A program made the position numbers and the translations under genes. The notes under the pieces are model-generated. The model searched no databases. It saw only the letters and a program-made list of their open reading frames with translations, and was not told the DNA's origin. Positions 36,482-45,402 of a DNA stretch of 64,000 nucleotides are shown here, piece by piece; within the stretch, counting starts at the first letter, position 1; every line of letters begins with the position of its first letter. The stretch is taken from NCBI GenBank assembly GCA_029558715.1, contig JAKQEA010000052.1, positions 62,001-126,000 of the forward strand, written 5' to 3'. This DNA comes from Bacteroidota bacterium (GTDB taxonomy: Bacteria; Bacteroidota; Bacteroidia; Chitinophagales; Chitinophagaceae).

Positions 36482-36805
36482 ATGAGCAACTCCGTCTATC
36501 AAATCAACAAAGGCATCAACAAGCCCATCGAGTTCAAGGGGCTAAAAGCGCAGTACATCTGGTACCTGGGTGGTGGCTTGGTTTGCTTGATGGTTGTATT
36601 TGCCATTCTTTACATAGCAGGTGTAAATATTTTCATCTGCCTTATTATTATTTTTTCAGCAGGGACAGCCCTGTTTATGTATGTATATAAAATGAGCCGC
36701 ACTTATGGACAATATGGGTTAATGAAAAAGATTGCAAAGAGAGCCTTACCAAAAGTTATCAAGAGCTACTCTATAGTGAAATTGAAAAAACAATTATTAA
36801 AATGA
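36482..36805 (+). CDS. traF: TraF-like DUF4133 conjugation protein
   Basis: This 107-residue inner-membrane protein has two membrane helices (YLGGGLVCLMVVFAILYIAG and FICLIIIFSAGTALFMYVY) and the N-terminal INKGINKPIEFKGLKAQY typical of DUF4133. The family is TraF of Bacteroidetes conjugative transposons, comparable to VirB3. Its stop overlaps the traG start by 4 nt (ATGA), the usual arrangement for the VirB3-VirB4 pair. It follows a DUF4160 gene on the opposite strand, so it probably needs its own promoter in the 114-nt gap upstream. Confidence 0.88.
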   Translation: MSNSVYQINKGINKPIEFKGLKAQYIWYLGGGLVCLMVVFAILYIAGVNIFICLIIIFSAGTALFMYVYKMSRTYGQYGLMKKIAKRALPKVIKSYSIVKLKKQLLK

Positions 36806-39246
36806 AGAACTTGTTTGACATACTTCCCATATATGGTATGGAACATAATGCTATACTTTCAAAAATGGGCGATGTAACAGTTGCGTTTAGGATTGAACTA
36901 CCGGAACTGTTTACCATGAGCAATGACGACTATGAGGCTTTTCACCATGCATGGATAAAAGCAATAAAGGTTTTGCCCGTTAATAGTGTTTTGCACAAAC
37001 TGGATTGGTTTACTGAAGCGAAATACACAGCGGCATTTAAAGAAGGCAACGACAGTTTTTTAAGCCGAAGCAGTGAACGGTTTTTTAATGAACGACCTTA
37101 TTTGGACCATGATTGCTACATCATGCTTACCAAGAAACCTGCAAACAGAAAGCAATCATCATCCGTTTTCTCCACCCTGTTAAGAAAATCAGTCGTCCCC
37201 GAAGAAACATTAGACGCCAAACATTATCATGATTTTTTAAACCATGTCGGGCAATTTGAAAAGATTTTAACTGATAGTGGTTTTATCAGTATGAAACGCT
37301 TAGGTAATGAAGAATTGTTTCATTTAGTTATAAAATATGCGAACCTGAACACCGCTGATTATTCCATCAGGGATATTCAATTTGAAGATGATTGGAAGAT
37401 TGGCGAAAATCACTGCCAGCTTTATACGATGGCTGATGCTGAATTTGTACCGGCATTATGCGGTTCCAGGATTAACTATGATAAATATTCAACCGATAAA
37501 ACAAAATTCAGCGTTGGTTTTGCATCACCCATCGGGCAGTTGTTGAGCTGCAATCATATTTACAGCCAGTATGTGTTTATTGAAGACGTTCAGAAGACAA
37601 TTCAAAAGTTGGAGAGCAAAAGATTACGGCTGCAATCACTTTCAGCATATAGCCGGGAAAACTCTATATCCAAAGAATCAACCGATGCTTTTTTGAATGA
37701 AGCTATTAGTGAACAACGGCTGCCGGTGAAAGCTCATTTCAATATTCTTGCATGGACGGATGATAAAGAACAGTTGAAACATATCCGTAATCTCTGCTCA
37801 TCGGCGCTTACACAAATGGACGCTACGCCGAAACAGGAAACGGAAGGTGCAGCTCAAATCTGGTGGGCAGGCATTCCAGGTAATGCAGCTGATTTTCCAA
37901 TGAACGATACATTTGATACTTTCTCACCGCAGGCCTGTTGCTTCTTCAATTTGGAAACAAATTACCGGTCTTCCATCAGTCCTATTGGCCTGCGGCTGGG
38001 AGACCGGCTCAGTGGCAAACCGATTCATGTGGATATTTCAGATGAGCCGATGGATAAAGGAATCTGTACAAACCGGAATAAATTCATTCTCGGCCCTTCA
38101 GGTAGTGGAAAATCTTTCTTTACCAACCACATGGTGAGGAGCTACTATGAAAAAGGCACACATATTGTGCTGGTAGATGTCGGTCATAGTTACAAGGGCC
38201 TCTGCGACATGGTGAAAGGTTACTATTTCACATACAGCGAAACCAAACCAATTAAGTTTAACCCATTCTATATTGGAGAGGGTGATGCATTAGACACAGA
38301 GAAAAAGGAAAGTATTAAGACCTTATTGCTGGCACTCTGGAAGAAGGATAATGAAAGTTTTAACCGAAGTGAATATGTTGCACTCTCAAATGCATTGCAG
38401 TTATACTTTGATAAACTTGAAACTGATAAGAAAATCTTTCCCTGCTTCAATACCTTTTACGAGTTTTTGAAAACTGATTTTGTTGAAAAGCTGAAAGGTG
38501 ATAATGTAAAAGATAAAGACTTTGATGTATCCAACTTTCTTTATGTGCTGCGGCCATACTATAAAGATGGTGAATTTGATTATTTATTAAATGCGGATGA
38601 GAACCTGGATTTACTGCAGCAGCGGTTTATCGTATTTGAGTTAGATAATATCAAAGACCATCCCATACTATTCCCTGTGGTTACCATCATCATCATGGAA
38701 GTATTTATTTCTAAAATGAGAAAGTTGAAGGGCATCCGTAAAATTATATTGATTGAGGAAGCATGGAAAGCAATTGCCAAGGAAGGTATGGCAGAATACA
38801 TCAAATATTTATTTAAGACTGTAAGGAAGTTTTTTGGCGAGGCTATTGTAGTTACACAGGAAGTGGAAGATATAATTTCGTCCCCGGTTGTAAAGCAGGC
38901 AATTATTAATAACAGCGATTGTAAGATATTGTTAGACCAGAGCAAGTATCAAAACAAGTTTGACCAGATACAGGAGTTACTTGGTTTAACAGAAAAAGAA
39001 AAAGCATTAGTACTAAGCATCAACAAAGCAAACGACCCAACTAAAAAATATAAAGAAGTATTTATCAGCCTTGGCGGTGTACTGAGTAAAGTGTACAGGA
39101 CGGAGGTAAGCCCTGAAGAATACCTGGCTTATACTACAGAGGAAAAAGAAAAAGTGAGAGTGAATGCCTATGCACAAATGTTTGGGGGAGATATGGAAAA
39201 AGGCATTAAGGCGCTGGCAAATGAGATTATTCACTCCAAAAATTGA
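36802..39246 (+). CDS. traG: TraG family conjugation ATPase (VirB4-like)
   Basis: This 814-residue ATPase powers assembly of the mating channel. The N-terminal domain (about 1-350) has the TraG-type start NLFDILPIYGMEHNAILSK. The motor has Walker A GPSGSGKS (431-438), Walker B KIILIEE (647-653) and a downstream sensor region (TQEVEDIISS). VirB4-like ATPases of about 800 residues are the hallmark of MPF-type type IV secretion. It overlaps traF by 4 nt and is followed by a lipoprotein gene 4 nt after its stop. The coupling protein and relaxase that would feed DNA into the channel are not in this window. Confidence 0.95.
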   Translation: MKNLFDILPIYGMEHNAILSKMGDVTVAFRIELPELFTMSNDDYEAFHHAWIKAIKVLPVNSVLHKLDWFTEAKYTAAFKEGNDSFLSRSSERFFNERPYLDHDCYIMLTKKPANRKQSSSVFSTLLRKSVVPEETLDAKHYHDFLNHVGQFEKILTDSGFISMKRLGNEELFHLVIKYANLNTADYSIRDIQFEDDWKIGENHCQLYTMADAEFVPALCGSRINYDKYSTDKTKFSVGFASPIGQLLSCNHIYSQYVFIEDVQKTIQKLESKRLRLQSLSAYSRENSISKESTDAFLNEAISEQRLPVKAHFNILAWTDDKEQLKHIRNLCSSALTQMDATPKQETEGAAQIWWAGIPGNAADFPMNDTFDTFSPQACCFFNLETNYRSSISPIGLRLGDRLSGKPIHVDISDEPMDKGICTNRNKFILGPSGSGKSFFTNHMVRSYYEKGTHIVLVDVGHSYKGLCDMVKGYYFTYSETKPIKFNPFYIGEGDALDTEKKESIKTLLLALWKKDNESFNRSEYVALSNALQLYFDKLETDKKIFPCFNTFYEFLKTDFVEKLKGDNVKDKDFDVSNFLYVLRPYYKDGEFDYLLNADENLDLLQQRFIVFELDNIKDHPILFPVVTIIIMEVFISKMRKLKGIRKIILIEEAWKAIAKEGMAEYIKYLFKTVRKFFGEAIVVTQEVEDIISSPVVKQAIINNSDCKILLDQSKYQNKFDQIQELLGLTEKEKALVLSINKANDPTKKYKEVFISLGGVLSKVYRTEVSPEEYLAYTTEEKEKVRVNAYAQMFGGDMEKGIKALANEIIHSKN

Positions 39247-39250
39247 TAGT

Positions 39251-39637
39251 ATGAAAAACTTGATTTTAATGCTGATGGTTTTCCCGTTATTTATTCTAAG
39301 CTGTGGTTCAAAAAATGAAAGTGAACAGATGATGAGTTTCATTCCCGGCACTTATGCCCGTCAATCAGATGGGGAATTTGGCAAGTCGTATGATACACTT
39401 GTTATATCGTTGCAAAACAAAGCGGCCAATCAGTTTAAGATAGTTCGCCGCTGGCGGTACGACAGGGTGCTGGATGGTAAGCCAATTGACCCTGAGTATA
39501 AAGTAACCGAAACCAGTGCTGTTTATGATGCATCTTCTAAAGCATTGCAGGAAAGTGAAACATTAGATGCCTTCACTTTTGACGTAAAGAAAAAACTGCT
39601 CTTTGACGGACCAAATCAATTCAACAAAATAAAATAA
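39251..39637 (+). CDS. Conjugation-associated lipoprotein
   Basis: This 128-residue protein starts at ATG 39251 with a lipoprotein signal (LMVFPLFILSC, lipid Cys about 17). The rest is a small beta-rich domain with FIPGTYARQSDGEFGKSYDT and RWRYDRVLDGKP. Similar small lipoproteins appear after traG in Bacteroidetes elements. It probably sits in the periplasm or outer membrane as a channel accessory or surface exclusion factor, but this cannot be told from the sequence. A longer upstream frame overlapping traG is rejected because the signal peptide defines the start. Confidence 0.65.
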   Translation: MKNLILMLMVFPLFILSCGSKNESEQMMSFIPGTYARQSDGEFGKSYDTLVISLQNKAANQFKIVRRWRYDRVLDGKPIDPEYKVTETSAVYDASSKALQESETLDAFTFDVKKKLLFDGPNQFNKIK

Positions 39638-39643
39638 CAGACT

Positions 39644-40321
39644 ATGAAACGTTTATTGGCAATGCTGTGTGTTTGCTGTTGTGTGTTGATGCCAATACAA
39701 CAACTAAAAGCACAAGACCCTATTTCTTTAATCATCAAAGAAGGCATTAAGAAAGTTATTAAAGCCGTTGACCTTAAAATTCAGCGCCTGCAAAACAAAA
39801 CCATCTGGCTGCAGAATGCTCAAAAGACATTGGAGAATAAAATGAGCCAGTTGAAGCTGACCGAAATCAGGGATTGGGTACAAAAACAAAAGAAACTCTA
39901 CGAAGATTATTTCCAGGAACTGTGGAAGGTAAAATCTGCCATCGCCAATTACAAAAGAGTAAAAGATATTATTGAACAACAGGTAGCAATGGTGAATGAA
40001 TATAAAGGGGCCTGGAGCCTGTTTCGCCAGGATAAAAACTTTACACCTGAAGAATTGGATTATATGTTGAACATTTATATGGGCATGATGGATGAAAGCA
40101 TGAAAAATATTGACCAGCTTTTCCTGGTAGTAAATGCTTATGCTACGCAGATGACAGATGCAAAACGATTAGAAATTATCAATACCGTTGCGGATAATAT
40201 TCAAACCCAGTATTTCGACTTGAAAGAATTCAATACACAGAACAAAATGCTGAGTTTGCAAAGAGCATCTGAATTGAGCGAAATAGAGTATGTGAGAAAA
40301 TTATATGGATTAGGGAAATAA
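39644..40321 (+). CDS. traI: TraI-like periplasmic conjugation protein, paralogue 1
   Basis: This 225-residue exported protein has a signal peptide (MLCVCCCVLMPIQQLKA) and a long helical body. It contains LKIQRLQNKTIWLQNAQKTL and, further on, KRVKDIIEQQVAMVNEYKGA (about 105-124) and FTPEELDYM (about 132-140). It matches TraI of Bacteroidetes conjugative transposons. Two further genes downstream share the same plan: signal, helical bundle, K-x-[IV]-x-D-I, F-T-x-[EQ]-[E]-L, and final [EQ]RxxEx[ST/A]EI. They look like three copies of one gene. By size and fold the proteins could be VirB5-like minor pilins; that is inference. Confidence 0.8.
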   Translation: MKRLLAMLCVCCCVLMPIQQLKAQDPISLIIKEGIKKVIKAVDLKIQRLQNKTIWLQNAQKTLENKMSQLKLTEIRDWVQKQKKLYEDYFQELWKVKSAIANYKRVKDIIEQQVAMVNEYKGAWSLFRQDKNFTPEELDYMLNIYMGMMDESMKNIDQLFLVVNAYATQMTDAKRLEIINTVADNIQTQYFDLKEFNTQNKMLSLQRASELSEIEYVRKLYGLGK

Positions 40322-40340
40322 CAACTATCACCCTTTCTTT

Positions 40341-40355
40341 GGTAGTAGTACTACC
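40341..40355. promoter_or_regulatory. Short inverted repeat in the gap between TraI paralogues
   Basis: GGTAGT-AGT-ACTACC lies in a 110-nt gap between the first and second TraI-like genes. It is too short for a sure terminator and has no U-tract, so it may be a protein-binding site or an mRNA processing point. Confidence 0.25.
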
Positions 40356-40431
40356 CCGAACACCTCGCTGAATCCCGATGCGGATAGATTTTTGCACTTT
40401 AAGTTTTTTGTGATGACTGAAATTGTGAAGT

Positions 40432-41076
40432 ATGAAAAAGATAATAATTGCGGTAGCGTTGGCTGCTTTATGTGCAAACCCATTAACTGCTCAGACTACC
40501 GAGGAGTGGTTTAACCAAAAATCAACCCAAAAGAAATACCTGCTGCAACAGATAGCAGCTTTACAAGTATATTTCAACTATGCGAAAAAAGGATATGACA
40601 TTGTAAGTGGGGGACTAAACACTATCCGTGATATTAAAAAAGGTGATTTAAACATCCACAATACTTTTTTCAATTCTCTTAAAACTGTCAATCCCCGGAT
40701 TGCAAAGTATCAAAAGGTGGCTGATATTATCAGCTACCAAATCCGCATCATCAAGCAGGTAAAAGAAACAATGGTCTATATCCGGGAATCGAATCAGTTT
40801 ACTCCTGAAGAAATTGAATATAACAAAAAAGTGTTTGACTTTTTTTTACAGCAATGTATTGAAAGCATCAATGAGCTTTTCGCAATCGTCACTTACGGTG
40901 AACTGGAAATGAAAGATAATGAACGCATCACCTGGATTGATAAACTGTACACCGACATGCAGGACAAATACACTTTCTGTACTGTAATGAGCGAAGACAT
41001 GGCATTACTCGCTGCTCAGCGTATGGGTGAATATCGGGAAATACAAAAATCAAAACTTATAAACGGAATAAAATGA
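40432..41076 (+). CDS. TraI-like periplasmic conjugation protein, paralogue 2
   Basis: This 214-residue protein has a signal peptide (residues 1 to about 20, ending PLTAQ) and a helical domain. Shared marks with its neighbours are VADIISYQIRIIKQVKE, FTPEEIEYNKKVF and the end AAQRMGEYREIQKSKLINGI. It is closer to the third copy than to the first: both contain NxHNTF/LHKTF, G-x-L-x-M-x-D-x-ER and end in INGI. Databases often name such proteins TerB-like, which I regard as unreliable. Its stop overlaps the next start by 4 nt. It is probably a periplasmic component of the mating channel. Confidence 0.7.
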   Translation: MKKIIIAVALAALCANPLTAQTTEEWFNQKSTQKKYLLQQIAALQVYFNYAKKGYDIVSGGLNTIRDIKKGDLNIHNTFFNSLKTVNPRIAKYQKVADIISYQIRIIKQVKETMVYIRESNQFTPEEIEYNKKVFDFFLQQCIESINELFAIVTYGELEMKDNERITWIDKLYTDMQDKYTFCTVMSEDMALLAAQRMGEYREIQKSKLINGIK

Positions 41077-41699
41077 AAAAATTGATTATAGTACTTGCTC
41101 TTAGCGCAAATTTCCTGAGTGCAAATGCACAGAGCGAAGAAGCCCAGCAACTGATTTTAAATGTAGAAAAGCTGGCCCAATTTAAAAAGATACTGAAAGG
41201 CATGTATGATGCGTATAAAATTATTTTCAAAGGCTACTCTGCTGTAAAGGATTTGTCACAGGGCAATTTTTCTTTGCATAAAACATTCTTGGACGGCTTG
41301 GAACAAGTAAGTCCTGGAGTTAGAAAGTATAAACGCATCAGTGACATAGTAAATTATCAGCTTCGGATAGTAAAGGAATACAAAGCTGCTTACTCTCGCT
41401 TCAAAGAAGAAAAGAGCTTTACCGTGCAGGAACTGGAATACCTCGGTAAAGTATATTCCAACCTCTTTAATGAAACCATCAAAAGCCTGGAAGAACTGTC
41501 AATAATTATCACCACAGGCAAACTTCGCATGAGTGATGATGAACGGCTGCAGGCCATTGACCGCATTTATACTGCTGTTGTTGACCAATATTCTTTTCTC
41601 AACGAGTTTAACAATAACACAGCATTGCTGGCTTTGCAGCGTAAATCAGAGCAAACAGAAATCAAAATGTCAAGAATAATTAACGGCATCAGGGAGTAA
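41073..41699 (+). CDS. TraI-like periplasmic conjugation protein, paralogue 3
   Basis: This 208-residue protein has a signal peptide (ending SANAQ, about residue 20) followed by a helical domain with ISDIVNYQLRIVKEYKAAYS, FTVQELEYLGKVYSN and LRMSDDERLQAIDRIY. It ends in RKSEQTEIKMSRIINGIRE. It is the closest relative of the preceding gene (shared spacing and motifs) and is translationally coupled to it by a 4-nt overlap. The traJ gene follows after 11 nt. Retention of three versions suggests hetero-oligomer formation or different partners at the channel tip. Confidence 0.7.
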   Translation: MKKLIIVLALSANFLSANAQSEEAQQLILNVEKLAQFKKILKGMYDAYKIIFKGYSAVKDLSQGNFSLHKTFLDGLEQVSPGVRKYKRISDIVNYQLRIVKEYKAAYSRFKEEKSFTVQELEYLGKVYSNLFNETIKSLEELSIIITTGKLRMSDDERLQAIDRIYTAVVDQYSFLNEFNNNTALLALQRKSEQTEIKMSRIINGIRE

Positions 41700-41710
41700 A
41701 AGCAATTATT

Positions 41711-42901
41711 ATGAAATGGAGTGTACGAATAGTGTGTTTGGTAGTAGCAGCGATATTGCTTCCTCAATTTGCAGAGGCACAGGGAATGGCCGGAAGAATT
41801 CGTAGCCTGCATGAAGTGTTGGAAAAGTTATATGACGACATGATGCCTTTGTGCAGCCGGTTAATTGGCGTTGGCAGAGGTATTGCCGGTTTTGCGGCTA
41901 CATGGTATATCGCTGCAAGAGTTTGGGGGCATATTGCAAGGGCGGAGCCTGTTGATTTTTATCCATTGTTTAGACCATTTGTATTGGGCTTTGCTGTACT
42001 TATTTTCCCTTCAGTAATTGCTATGATTAACGGAGTAATGAAACCCACAGTTACAGCTACTGCTGCAATGGTAACAGATTCGGACAAAGCGGTGGCACAA
42101 TTGCTGCAAATGAAAGAGGAGGCCATTAAGAAAACGGCCTATTGGCAAATGTATGTTGGTCCATCCGGCAGTGGGGACAGAGATAAATGGTATAAATATA
42201 ATTACGGTGATAAAAGCGAAGGATGGCTTAAAAGCATCGGCAACGACATCAAATTTGCATTTGCAAAGTTCTCCTACAACTTTCGCAACTCCATAAAGCA
42301 ATGGATGGCAGAAGTATTGAAAGTATTATTTGAAGCAGCAGCACTTTGTATTAATACCATCCGCACTTTTTATTTGATTGTGTTAGCAATCTTGGGACCC
42401 TTGGTTTTTGGCATTGCTGTGTTCGACGGTTTTCAGCATACACTTACCGTTTGGATTGCCCGTTACCTGAATATCTTCTTATGGCTTCCTGTTGCAAACA
42501 TCTTTGGAGGCATCATGGGTAAAATCCAGGAGAACATGTTAAAGGAGGACTTACAGCAAATTGCTACAAATGGTGATACCTTTTTTAGTACAACTGATAC
42601 AGCCTATTTAATTTTTATGATTATCGGAATCATTGGTTATTTCACTGTTCCATCAGTTGCCAATTATATTATTCATGCAGGCGGCGGTAACACCTTGCTG
42701 TATAAAGTAACTAATATGATGAGCACCTCAACCCGTACTGTTGCAGTTGGCGGCGCTTCAATGACTAGGGATGCGTTGGGAAGCGGCTATAATAAGATTG
42801 CCAATAGCATGGCAGATGCAGGTGCCTCACAGGGATATTTTAAAGATGGAAGTAGTGGTGGTAGTAATTATATGAAGGATAAGTTGAGTGGCAACAGTTA
42901 G
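41711..42901 (+). CDS. traJ: TraJ conjugation membrane protein (VirB6-like)
   Basis: This 396-residue polytopic inner-membrane protein begins with a signal-like helix (VCLVVAAILLPQFAEAQ) and has about six further membrane segments, among them LGFAVLIFPSVIAMI, FYLIVLAILGPLVFGIAVF and YLIFMIIGIIGYFTV. The core LSRLIGVGRGIAGFAATWYIA region and PVDFYPLFRPF (about 79-89) are typical of TraJ in Bacteroidetes elements. It corresponds in role to VirB6, the channel for substrates across the inner membrane. The C-terminal Gly/Ser-rich tail faces the cytoplasm. A 103-nt gap to traK contains no recognised gene. Confidence 0.88.
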   Translation: MKWSVRIVCLVVAAILLPQFAEAQGMAGRIRSLHEVLEKLYDDMMPLCSRLIGVGRGIAGFAATWYIAARVWGHIARAEPVDFYPLFRPFVLGFAVLIFPSVIAMINGVMKPTVTATAAMVTDSDKAVAQLLQMKEEAIKKTAYWQMYVGPSGSGDRDKWYKYNYGDKSEGWLKSIGNDIKFAFAKFSYNFRNSIKQWMAEVLKVLFEAAALCINTIRTFYLIVLAILGPLVFGIAVFDGFQHTLTVWIARYLNIFLWLPVANIFGGIMGKIQENMLKEDLQQIATNGDTFFSTTDTAYLIFMIIGIIGYFTVPSVANYIIHAGGGNTLLYKVTNMMSTSTRTVAVGGASMTRDALGSGYNKIANSMADAGASQGYFKDGSSGGSNYMKDKLSGNS

Positions 42902-43004
42902 CCGGATATATGCACCGGTAGCACAACCGAACCTATGGCCTGCTCTTCATTACTGGTAAGGGATTTGATTTCAATTTAAGTGTGAGTTTGAAAATGTGAA
43001 AGTG

Positions 43005-43622
43005 ATGTTTCAGAAAACAAAAAATATAGATTCTGCCTTCCGGCATATCCGGCTATTTTCGCTGCTGTTTATTTTGGCGTCAGTTCTGATATCGGTTTTC
43101 ATCGCTTACAAAAGTTATCAGTTAGCTTCTAAGTCCCAACAGAAGATATTCATTCTTGCCAATGGTAAGGCGCTGGAAGCGTATTCAGCAGACAGAAAAG
43201 ATAATATACCCGTTGAAGCCAGGGACCATGTAAAAATGTTTCATCATTTCTTTTTCACCCTTGACCCGGATGAAAAGGTAATTCAATCCAACATAACTAA
43301 GGCTTTATATCTGGCAGATAATTCTGCGAAGCAACAGTACGATAATCTGAAAGAAAATGGATACTTCTCCAATCTGATTGCAGGTAACATCAGCCAGGAA
43401 ATTGATATGGACAGCATTGTAATAAACACAAACAGCTATCCCTATTACTTTAAATACAAAGGTGAACAGAAGATTATTCGGCCCACCACTATTATTACAA
43501 GAAGTTTAGTAACTGAGGGCTATTTGCGAAGTGTATCAAGGTCAGATAATAATCCGCATGGTTTTTTAATAGAAAAATGGAAAACACTGCAAAATACCGA
43601 CATCAATACACAAACGAGGTGA
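43005..43622 (+). CDS. traK: TraK conjugation protein (VirB8-like)
   Basis: This 205-residue protein has one N-terminal membrane helix (FSLLFILASVLISVFIAY) and a periplasmic domain. The features DHVKMFHHFFFTLDPDEKVI (about 77-96) and KIIRPTTIITRSLVTEGYLR are typical of TraK of Bacteroidetes conjugative transposons. Its size and topology match VirB8, an assembly factor of the channel core. ATG 43005 is chosen; a GTG at 42996 would add three residues. It is followed by traL after 1 nt. Regulation appears to be through the operon transcript. Confidence 0.88.
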   Translation: MFQKTKNIDSAFRHIRLFSLLFILASVLISVFIAYKSYQLASKSQQKIFILANGKALEAYSADRKDNIPVEARDHVKMFHHFFFTLDPDEKVIQSNITKALYLADNSAKQQYDNLKENGYFSNLIAGNISQEIDMDSIVINTNSYPYYFKYKGEQKIIRPTTIITRSLVTEGYLRSVSRSDNNPHGFLIEKWKTLQNTDINTQTR

Positions 43623-43623
43623 T

Positions 43624-44112
43624 ATGTGGTTATTTAAAAAACGGAAAAAGAAAGAATCTGAAAATGGCGTATCAGATAAAGTGGCTGGCAAGATAGCAGG
43701 GTTTGGTATTGCAATACAAACAAGGTTTGCCACAACGATGAACAAACTATTTGAAAAAATGAATCATAAGAGGCTTAAAATATGGTTGGCTCTTTTTTGC
43801 ATTATCTGCGGTGGGTACAGCATTTATCTTTTGTCGAATGCTATTATCAGTCCTACGGCAAATCAGCAATCAATCAAAATTGACCCTGTAAAGATTCCCA
43901 GGCATTATGACAATACAGGTGATGGAATACTGTCATCGGATAATGTAGTTGATGAAGAAACATTTCAAAAAATTCAGGCATTTAAAAGCTATATGGACAG
44001 CCTGAAATTTGCCGGAAACAAAGAATACGACAGCATACTTACTGCGAGGCCGTACTTGATGGATACTTTACAGATGCTGGAGCAAATCTATTATTCACAA
44101 AAACAAAAATGA
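43624..44112 (+). CDS. traL: TraL-like small membrane protein
   Basis: This 162-residue protein has a strongly basic cytoplasmic start (LFKKRKKKE), one membrane helix (IWLALFCIICGGYSIYLLS, about 56-74) and a periplasmic C-terminal part with no recognised fold (KIPRHYDNTG). Position between traK and traM fits TraL of Bacteroidetes elements, though TraL homologues are poorly conserved. It overlaps the traM start by 4 nt, so the two are translationally coupled. It probably contributes to the inner-membrane part of the mating channel. Confidence 0.7.
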   Translation: MWLFKKRKKKESENGVSDKVAGKIAGFGIAIQTRFATTMNKLFEKMNHKRLKIWLALFCIICGGYSIYLLSNAIISPTANQQSIKIDPVKIPRHYDNTGDGILSSDNVVDEETFQKIQAFKSYMDSLKFAGNKEYDSILTARPYLMDTLQMLEQIYYSQKQK

Positions 44113-45392
44113 AGTGTATGAAAAAGAAGGAGCAATCACAGGCCTTTCTGAGGAAACGAAAAATGATGCTGGTGCTGCCGGTTATTGTTCTGCCGTTTGT
44201 TACAATGGCGTTTTGTGTATTGGGTGGCGGTAAAGGAACTGAAGCAAAGGTAACTGTACAGACAGCAGGATTAAATCTTAATCTCCCTGATGCAAAGCTA
44301 AATGATAGTGATGGGGATAAACTTAGTTTCTATGAGCAAGCTGATAAAGACTCATTGAAGCTGATGGAACAAATGCGTAACGACCCGTTCTATCTTTCTT
44401 CGCAGGATACTTCTACAAGTTCATTGAATGAGGTTCAACAAATGACAATGGCTTCAGCTGATAAGTACAATCAAAAATTAATTACATCACCCTACAGCAA
44501 TAGTTCGGTCAATCCAGAGCAAAAGCTGCTTGAAAAAATTGCATTGCTCCAAAGTCAGCTAAACCAGCCGGAACGATACGCAGATAGTGAAACTAAAAAC
44601 GAATCGTTTGCAGTAGATGACCCTGAATTTAATTCGCAGGTGAACAAGCTGGAAGAAATGATGACAGGCATGGGCACCGGTAACGCAGAAGACCCGGAGA
44701 TAAAGCAACTTGGCAATACTTTAGATAAGATATTGGACATACAACATCCGCAAAGGGTGAAGGACCGGCTAAAAGAAAAATCGTTACAACAAAAAGAAAC
44801 CGTATTCCCCATCGGCAAGTATCCCAATCAAATCAGCATCAGTCTTCTTGATACAGGAAAACAGAAAGCAAACGGCAGCTCGGGATTTTATGGAATTACT
44901 GATAACAAAGAGACTGTTGTGGATGATAATGCCATTGAAGTCATTGTTCCCGAAAATATCATCCTGGTTAATGGCGCAGTTTTGAAACTAAGACTAACAA
45001 CGGACATCTACATTAATGGCGTATTGATTCCAAGAAACAATATTATCTCTGGAATAGTAGCTCTGGATAATGAGCGGCTCCAAGTAGAAATCAATAGCAT
45101 TCGCCATAATAATTCCCTTTTCCCCGTAAAACTGGAGGTCTATGACCTTGATGGTCTTGCCGGTATTTATATTCCGGGAGCTATTTCAAGAGATGTGGCA
45201 AAACAATCAGCTGATAATAGTTTGCAGTTAATGGAACTCACAACTTTTGACCCTTCTTTAAAAGCACAAGCTGCTGCTGCAGGTGTAAACACAGTAAAGA
45301 GTTTATTGAGCAGAAAAGTTAAACAAGTGAAAGTGATGGTGAAAGCCGGATATAAAGTTTTGCTCCGTGATAAAAACATTCAACAACAATAA
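44109..45392 (+). CDS. traM: TraM conjugation protein (VirB10-like)
   Basis: This 427-residue protein has a cytoplasmic start, one membrane helix (LVLPVIVLPFVTMAFCVLG, about 19-37), a long polar linker rich in Gln and Ser, and a C-terminal periplasmic beta domain (about 230-400). The segment LVNGAVLKLRLTTDIYINGVLIPRNNIISG is cited in part: VLKLRLTTDIYINGV is the typical VirB10-like core of TraM. TraM spans the periplasm as the scaffold of the channel. Its 3' end lies 10 nt before traN. The conserved domain and operon order make the call firm. Confidence 0.9.
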   Translation: MKCMKKKEQSQAFLRKRKMMLVLPVIVLPFVTMAFCVLGGGKGTEAKVTVQTAGLNLNLPDAKLNDSDGDKLSFYEQADKDSLKLMEQMRNDPFYLSSQDTSTSSLNEVQQMTMASADKYNQKLITSPYSNSSVNPEQKLLEKIALLQSQLNQPERYADSETKNESFAVDDPEFNSQVNKLEEMMTGMGTGNAEDPEIKQLGNTLDKILDIQHPQRVKDRLKEKSLQQKETVFPIGKYPNQISISLLDTGKQKANGSSGFYGITDNKETVVDDNAIEVIVPENIILVNGAVLKLRLTTDIYINGVLIPRNNIISGIVALDNERLQVEINSIRHNNSLFPVKLEVYDLDGLAGIYIPGAISRDVAKQSADNSLQLMELTTFDPSLKAQAAAAGVNTVKSLLSRKVKQVKVMVKAGYKVLLRDKNIQQQ

Positions 45393-45402
45393 AATTAAAC
45401 AA

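Noticed and set aside
40432-41699. TerB tellurite-resistance call for the two TraI-like proteins
   Set aside because: They have signal peptides, lie inside the tra operon and share motifs with the adjacent TraI; TerB is cytoplasmic.
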